DNA of 57,092 bases from an uncultured Oscillospiraceae bacterium (GTDB taxonomy: Bacteria; Bacillota; Clostridia; Oscillospirales; Oscillospiraceae), in the NCBI GenBank assembly GCA_905233385.1, contig CAJOEH010000014.1:1-57092 (forward strand), in the 5' to 3' direction. The notes under the pieces are model-generated. The model was given only the letters and a program-made list of their open reading frames with translations. It ran no database searches and was not told the origin of the DNA. A program made the translations under genes and the position numbers. Positions within the stretch are counted from its first letter, which is position 1. Every line of letters begins with the position of its first letter. Of the stretch, positions 40,560 to 47,462 are shown piece after piece.

Positions 40560-40587
40560 AAACGGCCGCTCAAAATGGCAGCCGTTT
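40560..40587 (-). terminator. Terminator after the small peptide gene
   Basis: A 10-bp stem (AAACGGCCGC at 40560-40569, GCAGCCGTTT at 40578-40587, one mismatch), followed by TTGTTATTATT on the minus strand. It insulates the giant SLH gene, whose own promoter may be the extended -10 TGGTAAAAT near 40478-40486 (minus strand). Confidence 0.65.
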
Positions 40588-40611
40588 GTTTCAGTCTCAG
40601 CTTGTCGTATG

Positions 40612-40700
40612 ATGAATCGACGGCTTTGCCGTCATGAATTGCCGCTCGCGCGGCATGAATTGATTTGCGCCGCATGCCCCGCAGGGCGAAGGCGCAATTC
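40612..40700. repeat. ATGAATTG-spaced hairpin array, copy A
   Basis: Short GC-rich hairpins (GACGGCTTTGCCGTC, CCGCTCGCGCGG, GCGCC...GGCGC) are separated by ATGAAT(T/C)G spacers and closed by CAATTCA. The same kind of array occurs at 44898-45043. Confidence 0.65.
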
Positions 40701-40708
40701 ACTTTCTA

Positions 40709-40921
40709 TCAGCCGAACGTGTCCTCCGGGAGGACGATACCGCCGCCGGACGCCGTCGTCGGCTCGGTCGGCGCCGCGGTCGGGTCGGTCGCGCTCGTCG
40801 GATCGGTCGGATCGGTCGGATTGGTCGGGCCGACTGTCGAGACGCCGCCTCCGCTTCTGGCTAAAACGTCGGTGAGAATAAGCTCCTCAAATTCAAGCTC
40901 CGGTCTGTGATACTGTTTCAT
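40709..40921 (-). CDS. 70-residue Thr/Pro-rich small protein
   Basis: A small protein with three parts. The N-terminal segment (residues 1-22) reads KQYHRPELEFEELILTDVLA, a helical, acidic stretch resembling leaders of short clostridial peptides. SGGG follows, then a Thr/Pro/Asp linker with repeated (T/N)PTDPT units (about 30-56), and a second SGGG ends in IVLPEDTFG. There is no signal peptide, cysteine or membrane segment. GGAGCAAAC-type spacing (AAAGGAG) precedes the ATG at 40921, and it begins 35 bases after the add stop on the same strand, so it is probably co-transcribed with adenosine deaminase. Its function is unknown; a peptide precursor or small surface-associated protein are possibilities. 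Confidence 0.6.
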   Translation of the reverse strand: MKQYHRPELEFEELILTDVLARSGGGVSTVGPTNPTDPTDPTSATDPTAAPTEPTTASGGGIVLPEDTFG

Positions 40922-40956
40922 TCTGTTTGCTCCTTTCCGTTTCAGGGGATCGACGG

Positions 40957-41886
40957 TCACGCAAGCTTTTGCAGCAGCGCTTTCTTTTCCGCGTCGGAGA
41001 TAAACGCGCCGTTGATCGCGTTCTCGTCCATCCTGAGGAATTCCGCGTCCGTGAAGCCCATCGCCGCGGCGATGACCTCGTGCTCGCGTCGCAGGGTCGT
41101 GTTCGAGCAGGACATATTGTCCGTGTTGACCGTCACCGCGACGCCGCGGTCGAAGAACGGACGGATCGGATGATCCTTCGCGTCCAGCACCGCCTTGGTC
41201 TGCAAATTGCTGACGACGCACGCCTCCACGACGGTCTGCGTCCGGACGAGCAGGTCCATGACCGGCTCGCTCTTGATCGCGCCGCAGCCGTGGCCGACGC
41301 GCTTCGCGCCGAGCTCGATCGCCTTGCGGACGTTCTCGGGATCGCCGCACTCGCCCGCGTGGATGGTGTACGGCACGTTCTCGCTGTACAGGCCGTGGAA
41401 CAGCGGATAATACGTCTCGATCGGCACCGTGCCCTCCGCGCCGGCAAGATCCGCGCCGACGACGCCGTTGCCTATGTATTCCTTGGCGAGGCGGACGGTC
41501 TCTTCATTCCCCGCGCCGCCGATCATGGAGCAAAGCAGCAGTCCCGCGCGGATGGAGGGATAGTCCTTCTGCGCCTCCCGGACGCCGCGGATCGCGCTTT
41601 GCAGCGCCTGCTCCTGCGTCATGCCGCGGCGGGTATGGAGCTGCGGCGCGAAGCGGATCTCCGTGTAGATCAGGCCCTGATCGGCCAGCCGCTCCACCAG
41701 ATCGTATGCGGCAAAGCGTTTCAGATACTCCACCAGACTGGTGCAGTGATCCGGCACGCGGATGCTGTCGCGGATCTCCTCGATCGGCATCGTCCGTCCG
41801 TCGCGGGCCAGAAGCGCGGTGATGACGGACTCCGACAGCGAGCCATCCAGATGCAGATGCAGGTCGACTTTACCTTGATACATCAT
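40957..41886 (-). CDS. add: Adenosine deaminase
   Basis: A 309-residue TIM-barrel zinc enzyme converting (deoxy)adenosine to (deoxy)inosine. Motifs: DLHLHLDGSLS near residues 8-18 (two zinc histidines), the GADLAGAEG segment near 144-152, TIHAGECGDPENVRKAI near 174-190 (third histidine and catalytic E), GHGCGA near 199-204 and VTVNTDNMS near 252-260 (the zinc/catalytic aspartates). AAGGAGG lies before two adjacent ATGs (41886 and 41883). A TATAAT box is at 41920-41925 on the minus strand. It feeds inosine to DeoD and so complements the salvage genes at 23-26 kb. Confidence 0.93.
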   Translation of the reverse strand: MMYQGKVDLHLHLDGSLSESVITALLARDGRTMPIEEIRDSIRVPDHCTSLVEYLKRFAAYDLVERLADQGLIYTEIRFAPQLHTRRGMTQEQALQSAIRGVREAQKDYPSIRAGLLLCSMIGGAGNEETVRLAKEYIGNGVVGADLAGAEGTVPIETYYPLFHGLYSENVPYTIHAGECGDPENVRKAIELGAKRVGHGCGAIKSEPVMDLLVRTQTVVEACVVSNLQTKAVLDAKDHPIRPFFDRGVAVTVNTDNMSCSNTTLRREHEVIAAAMGFTDAEFLRMDENAINGAFISDAEKKALLQKLA

Positions 41887-41983
41887 GATTCCTCCTTGCC
41901 GTTTCCGGCAGTTTTCGTCATTATATCACACAGCGTGCCGTTTTCATAGCCCGAATTTCGCAGATTTGTCAAAAAACGCCCGG

Positions 41984-43018
41984 TTATTTCAGGAAAATGT
42001 ACTTCCCGCCGCGATAAGGCCGCACCGTGCCGATCCGCTGCGCGGACGGCACCGCGGTTTTCAGCTCTGCGAACATCTTATCCGCGTCGTCCGGGTGTAC
42101 CGCGATCAGCAGACCGCCGGAGGTCTGCGGGTCGTAGAGCATGTCCTGGATATGGAGAGGCACGTCGCCCGGGTCGACCCGGCTTTCCGCAAAATTGCGG
42201 TTGCGGTACATGCCCGCGGGCAGGACGCCCATCTTCGCGAACTCCTTCGAGTCCTCGATCAGGTCGATCGCCGCCGTGTCGATCTCGAGCTCCATCTCGC
42301 TCCCCTGCGCCATCTCCAGTCCGTGGCCCAGCAGACTGAACCCGGTCACGTCGGTGCAGGCGTGGACGCGGTACTTCACCATCACGTCGCGCGCGCCCTT
42401 GTTGAGCGTCGTCATCAGCCTCTTGGCGTATGCCGCCGTTTCTGCGGAGACGAGGTCGGCCTTTGCCGCCGTTGTCAGAATGCCGATGCCGAGCGGCTTC
42501 GTCAGGAAGAGCACGTCGCCCGCCTGCGCGCCGCAGTTTTTGAGCATCTTATCGGGATGCACGAAGCCTGTGACGGCGAGACCGTACTTCGGCTCGTCGT
42601 CCAAAATGCTGTGACCGCCGGTGATGATCGCGCCGGCCTCGTAGACCTTGTCATAGCCGCCGCGCAGCAGGGCGTGGACCGCCTCCTTCGGCAGGCTGTC
42701 CGGCACCGCCATGATGTTCAGCGCGAGCTTCGGCTCGCCGCCCATCGCGTACACGTCCGAGAGGGCGTTCGTCGCCGCGATCTGCCCGAAGGTATAGGGG
42801 TCGTCGTCGATCGGTGGGAAAAAGTCCACCGTCTGCACGAGCGCGAGCTCGTCGCTGATCTTATAGACCGACGCGTCGTCGGACTTGTCGAAGCCGACAA
42901 GCAGATTCGGATCATGGTGCACCTTGATGCCGTCGAGCAGCTTCGCCAGCACGCCCGCGCCGACCTTTGCGCCGCAGCCGGCGCACTTTGCGAGTTTTGT
43001 CAATTTGATGTCTTCCAT
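41984..43018 (-). CDS. selD: Selenide, water dikinase (selenophosphate synthetase)
   Basis: A 344-residue AIRS-family enzyme that makes selenophosphate from selenide and ATP. The N-terminal glycine-rich active loop reads CAGCGAKVGAG (near residues 12-22), with cysteine at the catalytic position where some homologues have selenocysteine, plus the essential lysine. Other landmarks: VQTVDFFPPIDDDPYTFGQIAATNALSDVYAMGG near 61-94 and the DPQTSGGLL segment near 296-304. GGAGG lies within the end of yqeB, with a one-base gap, so translation is coupled. With YqeB and YqeC it matches the selenium-dependent molybdenum hydroxylase trait rather than selenocysteine use, for which no selA/selB is present here. 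Confidence 0.94.
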   Translation of the reverse strand: MEDIKLTKLAKCAGCGAKVGAGVLAKLLDGIKVHHDPNLLVGFDKSDDASVYKISDELALVQTVDFFPPIDDDPYTFGQIAATNALSDVYAMGGEPKLALNIMAVPDSLPKEAVHALLRGGYDKVYEAGAIITGGHSILDDEPKYGLAVTGFVHPDKMLKNCGAQAGDVLFLTKPLGIGILTTAAKADLVSAETAAYAKRLMTTLNKGARDVMVKYRVHACTDVTGFSLLGHGLEMAQGSEMELEIDTAAIDLIEDSKEFAKMGVLPAGMYRNRNFAESRVDPGDVPLHIQDMLYDPQTSGGLLIAVHPDDADKMFAELKTAVPSAQRIGTVRPYRGGKYIFLK

Positions 43019-43019
43019 G

Positions 43020-43805
43020 TTATGCCTCCGAAAATCTAAGAATTGCTTCCAGCACGCCGCCGCCGATGGCGAGCGCCTTGTCGGAAACCAGATAGCAATA
43101 GGATTTTTCGCCGCGCGGGTCGACGTCGCCCGCCTTCATCCCGCGGTGCACGGGCGTGCCGTCGGCGAGCAGACCGCGCATGACGCCGGAAATGTTGCAG
43201 CGCATCGGCTCCTCGCCGACGTAGCCCGCTGTGTCACCCTCTTTGACCATGTCGCCGATCTGCAGGGTCTGACGGAACACGCCGTCCGCCGGCGCGCGCA
43301 GGACGCGCTCTCCGGCGAAGCCGCCGATCAGCCCCGGAACGGCGGTGTTCGGGATGGGCGAGCCCTCGGTGATGACTCTGCCGAGCGTATGGCCGCGCAT
43401 CGTCTCCACACAGGCGTGGCAGTCCACGCCCGCCGTAAAGCCCGGGCCCACGCCGATCACGCACGGCGCGTCCGTGATGCGCGTGCCGAGGTTGCGCTTG
43501 GCTAAAATCGCGTCGACCACAGCGTCGGGCTTCAGCGCCGCGATGCAGGCCGCCTCAGGGTCAGCCAGAACGGGGATATTCCCCTTTTTCAGGATCTCCA
43601 GCGCCTCCTGCGGCGAACGGGCGGCCTCCGCCGTCACGTCCTCGACCGTCATTTTTCCGTGCAGGAGCGCCTGCGAGAAGCAGACCGTTCTGCGGATGGC
43701 GGTCGGTTTCGGCAGATCGGTCATCACGACCCGCATCCTCGCGTGGTGCAGGCGCAGCGCGATGCCGGACGCAAGATCGCCGGCGCCGCGGATCAGTACG
43801 AGCAT
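43020..43805 (-). CDS. yqeB: YqeB: selenium-dependent molybdenum hydroxylase system protein (EF2563 family)
   Basis: A 261-residue protein. The N-terminal nucleotide-binding-like opening is VLIRGAGDLASGIALRLHHARM, with the GxGxxAxG pattern. The rest holds the family segments DPEAACIAALKPDAVVDAILAKRN near 84-107 and IGVGPGFTAGVDCHACVETMRGH near 117-139, with conserved histidine and cysteines. Family members are marker genes for maturation of labile-selenium molybdenum hydroxylases (xanthine dehydrogenase-like enzymes). It overlaps yqeC by 13 bases and abuts selD. The biochemical step is not established. Confidence 0.88.
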   Translation of the reverse strand: MLVLIRGAGDLASGIALRLHHARMRVVMTDLPKPTAIRRTVCFSQALLHGKMTVEDVTAEAARSPQEALEILKKGNIPVLADPEAACIAALKPDAVVDAILAKRNLGTRITDAPCVIGVGPGFTAGVDCHACVETMRGHTLGRVITEGSPIPNTAVPGLIGGFAGERVLRAPADGVFRQTLQIGDMVKEGDTAGYVGEEPMRCNISGVMRGLLADGTPVHRGMKAGDVDPRGEKSYCYLVSDKALAIGGGVLEAILRFSEA

Positions 43806-44434
43806 AGTATCTCTCCTTTTTGCAGGGACGCGATCACGACCGGGCAGTTCAGCAGCGCGGCCAGTTCCTTTGCCGCGGACAGCCGTTCCGGCGTGTCGGT
43901 CTGATTGATGAAAACGCGGTCGTGCAGGCGCTCTTTGTTGAGGACCGCCGCGATCGCCGCCGGGGTGGCCGTGCGCTCCCCCGAAAGCGCGGTAAAAACC
44001 GCGGGTCTGTGGACGGCTTCTTCGACCGCCGCGCCGATGCCGGAAGCGCCCGCGACGGAAATCACCTGATTCGCGTTTCGCGGGACGACCGGCTCGTGCG
44101 CCTCATGCGCTTTCAGCGGCCGGCGGGCGGCGCCGTCCGCCTCGACCAGGACGTAATCCGCCAGCTGCGCCAGTTCCTCGAAGGACTGCTCCGGCGCGGT
44201 CAGCTTCCCGTTTCCGCACGGCGTTCCGACGCAGATCAGTCCGCTTACCTGCCCCGTGCGCAGGACGCAGGGGACGTGCTCCGGCTGAAAAATATGCGTC
44301 GAGGTCGCGACGATCACGGAATGGTCTTTCGATAATTCCGCCGCCAGACGGTACAGCAGGGTCGTCTTCCCGCCGCCGCCGATGATCGCCGTCACGCCCG
44401 GCCGGATATCCAGTTGCTTCGCAAATTCCGCCAT
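43793..44434 (-). CDS. yqeC: YqeC: selenium cofactor biosynthesis protein
   Basis: A 213-residue P-loop protein. Walker A is AIIGGGGKTTLLYRLAAEL near residues 16-34, followed by VATSTHIFQPEH (near 43-54) and the conserved DYVLVEADGAARRPLKAHEAHEPVVP near 93-118, all typical of YqeC. It probably acts with YqeB and SelD in preparing the selenium-containing molybdenum cofactor. The start at 44434 follows CGGAG; the longer frame to 44506 crosses its promoter. It leads the yqeC-yqeB-selD operon and is divergent from a ModE-like regulator. Confidence 0.88.
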   Translation of the reverse strand: MAEFAKQLDIRPGVTAIIGGGGKTTLLYRLAAELSKDHSVIVATSTHIFQPEHVPCVLRTGQVSGLICVGTPCGNGKLTAPEQSFEELAQLADYVLVEADGAARRPLKAHEAHEPVVPRNANQVISVAGASGIGAAVEEAVHRPAVFTALSGERTATPAAIAAVLNKERLHDRVFINQTDTPERLSAAKELAALLNCPVVIASLQKGEILCSY

Positions 44435-44464
44435 GACGAACTCCGTTCTCGTTATTCTTTCATT

Positions 44465-44493
44465 AGGATAGCATAACCGCGCGTTTCCGTCAA
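44465..44493 (-). promoter_or_regulatory. Predicted promoter of yqeC-yqeB-selD
   Basis: On the minus strand TTGACG (44488-44493) and TATCCT (44465-44470) are 17 bases apart. Its -35 box lies only 18 bases from the -35 box of the divergent regulator promoter, so one bound regulator could affect both. Confidence 0.6.
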
Positions 44494-44511
44494 CTCCGCA
44501 GGGCAAAAAGA

Positions 44512-44541
44512 TTGACGAAGACGGCGGCGGTGTGCTATAAT
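44512..44541 (+). promoter_or_regulatory. Promoter of the ModE-like gene, predicted leaderless
   Basis: TTGACG (44512-44517) and TATAAT (44536-44541) are 18 bases apart. Only six bases separate the -10 box from the ATG at 44548, so transcription should begin at or next to the start codon. Confidence 0.65.
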
Positions 44542-44547
44542 CGCAGT

Positions 44548-44901
44548 ATGGACAAGAAATTCAGACCGGTGCTTTCCGTCCGCATCTTCGGAGAGGGCAA
44601 ATGCTTCGGACCCGGCGTCGCCGAGCTCCTGCGCCGCGTGCAGAAGGAGAAATCGCTCCGCGCCGCCGCGATCTCGATCTCCATGGCGTACTCGAAGGCA
44701 TGGAAAGTCATCAAAAACGCGGAAGCCGATCTCGGCTTCAAACTTCTGGTATCCACCACCGGCGGCAAAAACGGAGGAGGTGCGGTTCTCTCGCCTGAGG
44801 CCGAAAGGCTACTCGCCGCCTATGATGCATACTGCGACGCGGTAGGCTCCTTCGCCGCCGAAGAATTCGCCCGCCGTTTCGACGGAATCCTGCAGAAATG
44901 A
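44548..44901 (+). CDS. ModE-like winged helix regulator
   Basis: A 117-residue protein matching the N-terminal DNA-binding domain of ModE/LysR-type regulators. FGPGVAELLRRVQKEKSLRAAAISISMAYSKAWKVIKNAE near residues 14-53 is the helix-turn-helix, and GGKNGGGAVLSPEAERLL near 65-82 the wing, as in ModE. The molybdate-binding (mop) domain is absent, so it is a single-domain form. No Shine-Dalgarno is present and the -10 box is six bases from the ATG, predicting a leaderless mRNA. Divergent from yqeC-yqeB-selD, so control of molybdenum/selenium enzyme maturation is a reasonable inference. Confidence 0.8.
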   Translation: MDKKFRPVLSVRIFGEGKCFGPGVAELLRRVQKEKSLRAAAISISMAYSKAWKVIKNAEADLGFKLLVSTTGGKNGGGAVLSPEAERLLAAYDAYCDAVGSFAAEEFARRFDGILQK

Positions 44902-45043
44902 ATTGCGCCTGCCGGCGCATGAATTGACCTTCGGTCATGAATTGCCCTGCGGGGCGTGAGGAGCGCAATTCAATTCATGAAGCCAACGGCTTCGATTCAT
45001 GCCGCGCACGCGGCAATTCATGACGGCGCAGCCGTCAATTCAT
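44898..45043. repeat. ATGAATTG-spaced hairpin array, copy B
   Basis: Six or so small hairpins (GCGCC/GGCGC, GACC/GGTC, GCCC/GGGC, GCCGCG/CGCGGC, GACGGC/GCCGTC) alternate with ATGAATTG in the first half and CAATTCAT in the second, so the whole block is an imperfect palindrome. It begins inside the stop codon of the ModE-like gene. Confidence 0.7.
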
Positions 45044-45048
45044 AAACA

Positions 45049-45091
45049 ACAAGCCGAGAAGAACGGTGCTTTACCGTTTCTCTCGGCTTGT
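45049..45091 (+). terminator. Terminator between the converging ModE-like and aminotransferase genes
   Basis: A 19-bp imperfect stem (45049-45067 and 45073-45091), followed by TTTTTTG on the plus strand. It can serve both converging genes. Confidence 0.8.
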
Positions 45092-45098
45092 TTTTTTG

Positions 45099-46379
45099 TT
45101 ATTCTTCGATCAGTTGTTCCAGCGCAGCGAGGCGCAGGCAGACGCAGAAGATCTCCATCGCCTTTTCCAGCTCTTCCACGGGCGGGAGGGTCGGCGCGAT
45201 GCGGATATTGGCGTCGTTCGGATCGACGCCGTACGGGAAGGTCGCGCCCGCGTCGGTCATCGTCACGCCGGCCTCTCTGCACAGGGCGAGGGTCCGCTTC
45301 GCAAGGCCCGGCAAGGTGTTGACCGAGACGAAATAGCCGCCCTTCGGGCGCTGCCACGCCGCCAGTCCCAGCGGCGCGATCTCTTCCTCCAGATGCCGCA
45401 GGACGCAGCGGAACTTCGGACGAATGATGGCCGCGTGCTTCTGCATCAGCTCCATGGTATGCGCCCTGTCGCGCAGGAACTTCACGTGGCGGAGCTGATT
45501 GACCTTGTCGTAGGAAATGATCTGGACACCGGCCAGGTTTTCCATGTATTTGAGGTTGTCGACCGACGCCGCCATCACGGAAACGCCCGCGCCCGGGAAG
45601 GTGATCTTCGAGGTGGAGGCGAATTCAAACACCATGTCGGGATTGCCCGCCTCGCGGCAGAGGGTCAGGATATCCGCGAGCGGAACGAACTCGCTGTCGA
45701 ATTCGTGGATGCAGTAGGCGTTGTCCCACATGAGCAGGAAGTCCGGCGCGGCGGGTTGCAGGTTCGCGAGGCGGCGCACCGTCTCGTCGGAATAGACGAT
45801 GCCGTCGGGGTTGGAAAACTTCGGCACGCACCAGATGCCCTTGACTTCGGGATCGCGCACCAGCTCCTCCACCATATCCATATCCGGGCCGGTCGGGGTC
45901 ATCGGGACCGGGATCATCTCGCAGCCGAAGGACTGCGTGATCTTAAAATGGCGGTCGTAGCCCGGCACGGGGCAGAGCCACTTGACGCGCTCGAGCCTGC
46001 TCCACGGCTGCGCAGAGCGCAGCAGGCCGTGGGTGAACGCCTTGGAGATCGTGTCGTACATCAGCTGCAAAGACGCGCTGCCGCCGATGAAGCATTCCTC
46101 CGGCTTGCAGCCGAGGATCTCGGCGAACAGGCGCTTTGCCGCGGGCAGGCCGCTCAGTTCGCCGTAATTGCGCGCGTCGATCCCGTCCGAAACGCAGTCT
46201 TCGGGATCGGTCAGCGCGGTGAGCAGACCGGAGACGAGGTCGAGCTGTTCTTTGCCCGGCTTGCCGCGCGCCATGTTCAGCGTCAGGCCCTTCGCCTTTA
46301 ATGCTTCAAACCGTTTCCGCACTGCCGCCAGTTCCTGCCGCAGTTCCTCTCTTGTCCGTTCGCGATATGCAAGTTCCAT
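45099..46379 (-). CDS. PLP-dependent aspartate-type aminotransferase
   Basis: A 426-residue class I aminotransferase of the less common clade (Pfam Aminotran_MocR/group Ic aspartate aminotransferase). GKPGKEQLDL near residues 39-48, RNYGELSGLPAAKRLFAEILGC near 69-90, PVPGYDRHF, WCVPKFSNPDGIVYSDETVRRL near 182-203, and the PLP-lysine segment FEFASTSKITFPGAGVSV near 248-265 are visible. It would transfer amino groups between aspartate-like and 2-oxo acids in the cytosol; the exact substrate is not certain. GAAGGAAAACGG precedes the ATG at 46379, and a sigma-A promoter lies upstream. Longer frame to 46637 is not coding. Confidence 0.87.
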   Translation of the reverse strand: MELAYRERTREELRQELAAVRKRFEALKAKGLTLNMARGKPGKEQLDLVSGLLTALTDPEDCVSDGIDARNYGELSGLPAAKRLFAEILGCKPEECFIGGSASLQLMYDTISKAFTHGLLRSAQPWSRLERVKWLCPVPGYDRHFKITQSFGCEMIPVPMTPTGPDMDMVEELVRDPEVKGIWCVPKFSNPDGIVYSDETVRRLANLQPAAPDFLLMWDNAYCIHEFDSEFVPLADILTLCREAGNPDMVFEFASTSKITFPGAGVSVMAASVDNLKYMENLAGVQIISYDKVNQLRHVKFLRDRAHTMELMQKHAAIIRPKFRCVLRHLEEEIAPLGLAAWQRPKGGYFVSVNTLPGLAKRTLALCREAGVTMTDAGATFPYGVDPNDANIRIAPTLPPVEELEKAMEIFCVCLRLAALEQLIEE

Positions 46380-46416
46380 TCCGTTTTCCTTCTTCCGCTT
46401 GAGACAGATTTTTCTC

Positions 46417-46445
46417 ATTATAATCAAACAATATTCCGTTGTAAA
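46417..46445 (-). promoter_or_regulatory. Predicted aminotransferase promoter
   Basis: On the minus strand TTTACA (46440-46445) and TATAAT (46417-46422) are 17 bases apart. Confidence 0.65.
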
Positions 46446-46472
46446 GAGAAAAATGCAAACGACAAAAAAGAT

Positions 46473-46489
46473 GGCGCCCAACGGGCGCC
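46473..46489 (-). terminator. Terminator of mscS
   Basis: A 7-bp GC stem (GGCGCCC/GGGCGCC) is followed on the minus strand by ATCTTTTTTGTCG. Confidence 0.75.
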
Positions 46490-46504
46490 CCTGCGTTTGA
46501 GGAA

Positions 46505-47317
46505 TCAATTCTCGTCCTTCACGATGCGGACGGCGATCCGCTCCTCCGGGTCGTCGATGCCGTTCTCCGCGAGCGCGTCGCTGCAGTTTTCCAGCAGGAC
46601 GTAGTAGACGTTCCAGTAGTCCGCATTTTTGACCCATGCGCGGACGGTGAAGATATAGGTGTCGTCGTCCACCGCCGTCATCTTCGCGAAGGGCGCGGGA
46701 TCTTTGAGGATCAGGTCCGTCTTTTCGACCGCGCCCAGAAGCACCTTCTGCGCGAGCTTGGGATCGCAGTCGTTCGTCAGCTTGAACGGCAGATCGATCC
46801 GGCGGGTCTCCTCCGTGCTGAAATTGGTGATATTGGAGTTCATCAGATCGCCGTTCGGGACGGTCACGCGCTTATTGTCCAGCGTGATGATCGTCGTATA
46901 GAAGACGGAGATGTCGCGCACCGTGCCCTCCGCGCCGGTCGCCTCGATATAGTCGCCGACACGGAACGGCTTGAACATCAGGATCATCAATCCGCCCGCG
47001 AAATTGCTCAGCGCGCCCTGCAGCGACAGGCCGATCGCCAGGCCGCAGGAAGCGAGCACCGTGATGACGGAGGTCATCGGGATGCCGAGGATGCCGATCA
47101 CGCTGATGAGAAGAACGACGTACAGCAGGATGGTGACGAGGTTTTTCACAAAGCTCTGCACGGTCTTGTCGAGCCTGGAGATCTTGTCCGCCTTCCCCAT
47201 CGCCTTTTTGACGCCCTTGATGATAAAGCAGCCGACGATCAGCACGACGAGCGCGAGCAGGATCTTCCCGCCGATCGACATGCCGTAGTCCAGCAGCTTA
47301 GATAAGAATTCTTTCAT
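46505..47317 (-). CDS. mscS: Small-conductance mechanosensitive channel, MscS family
   Basis: A 270-residue channel that opens under membrane tension to protect against osmotic downshock. Three helices near residues 18-38, 60-80 and 88-118; the pore helix has the glycine/alanine-rich GLAIGLSLQGALSNFAGGLMILMFKPFRVGDYIEA (the signature for TM3 and the start of the beta domain). The cytoplasmic domain contains DNKRVTVPNGDLMNSNITNFS near 147-167. Length is that of the minimal MscS. GGGGAGATC precedes the ATG. It has its own promoter and terminator. Confidence 0.92.
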   Translation of the reverse strand: MKEFLSKLLDYGMSIGGKILLALVVLIVGCFIIKGVKKAMGKADKISRLDKTVQSFVKNLVTILLYVVLLISVIGILGIPMTSVITVLASCGLAIGLSLQGALSNFAGGLMILMFKPFRVGDYIEATGAEGTVRDISVFYTTIITLDNKRVTVPNGDLMNSNITNFSTEETRRIDLPFKLTNDCDPKLAQKVLLGAVEKTDLILKDPAPFAKMTAVDDDTYIFTVRAWVKNADYWNVYYVLLENCSDALAENGIDDPEERIAVRIVKDEN

Positions 47318-47349
47318 ACGATCTCCCCTTTTCTATTTTCTTCAGTTAT

Positions 47350-47378
47350 ATTATAAATCACAGGGAAAGACGTTGCAA
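47350..47378 (-). promoter_or_regulatory. Predicted mscS promoter
   Basis: On the minus strand TTGCAA (47373-47378) and TATAAT (47350-47355) are 17 bases apart. Confidence 0.7.
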
Positions 47379-47418
47379 GATGAATTTCGCGGTTGCTCCG
47401 CTTTTCCATAGAGGACGC

Positions 47419-47450
47419 AAAAACGGAAGGGCAAGCGCCCTTCCGTTTTT
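47419..47450 (-). terminator. Terminator of the sugar ABC operon
   Basis: A 14-bp perfect stem (47419-47432 and 47437-47450) around AAGC, 12 bases past the ATPase stop; A/T tracts on both sides make it bidirectional. Confidence 0.8.
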
Positions 47451-47462
47451 CTATATGGTTTC

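Noticed and set aside
31631-40612. A 2993-codon open frame on the plus strand opposite the giant SLH gene
   Set aside because: It is the antisense shadow of a GC-rich gene: no ribosome site, no recognisable domain, Arg/Val/Asp-rich composition, and the minus-strand frame has signal peptide, PHP and SLH domains.
41984-43018. selD as a selenocysteine-containing protein
   Set aside because: The active-site loop has cysteine codons and the frame has no internal TGA.
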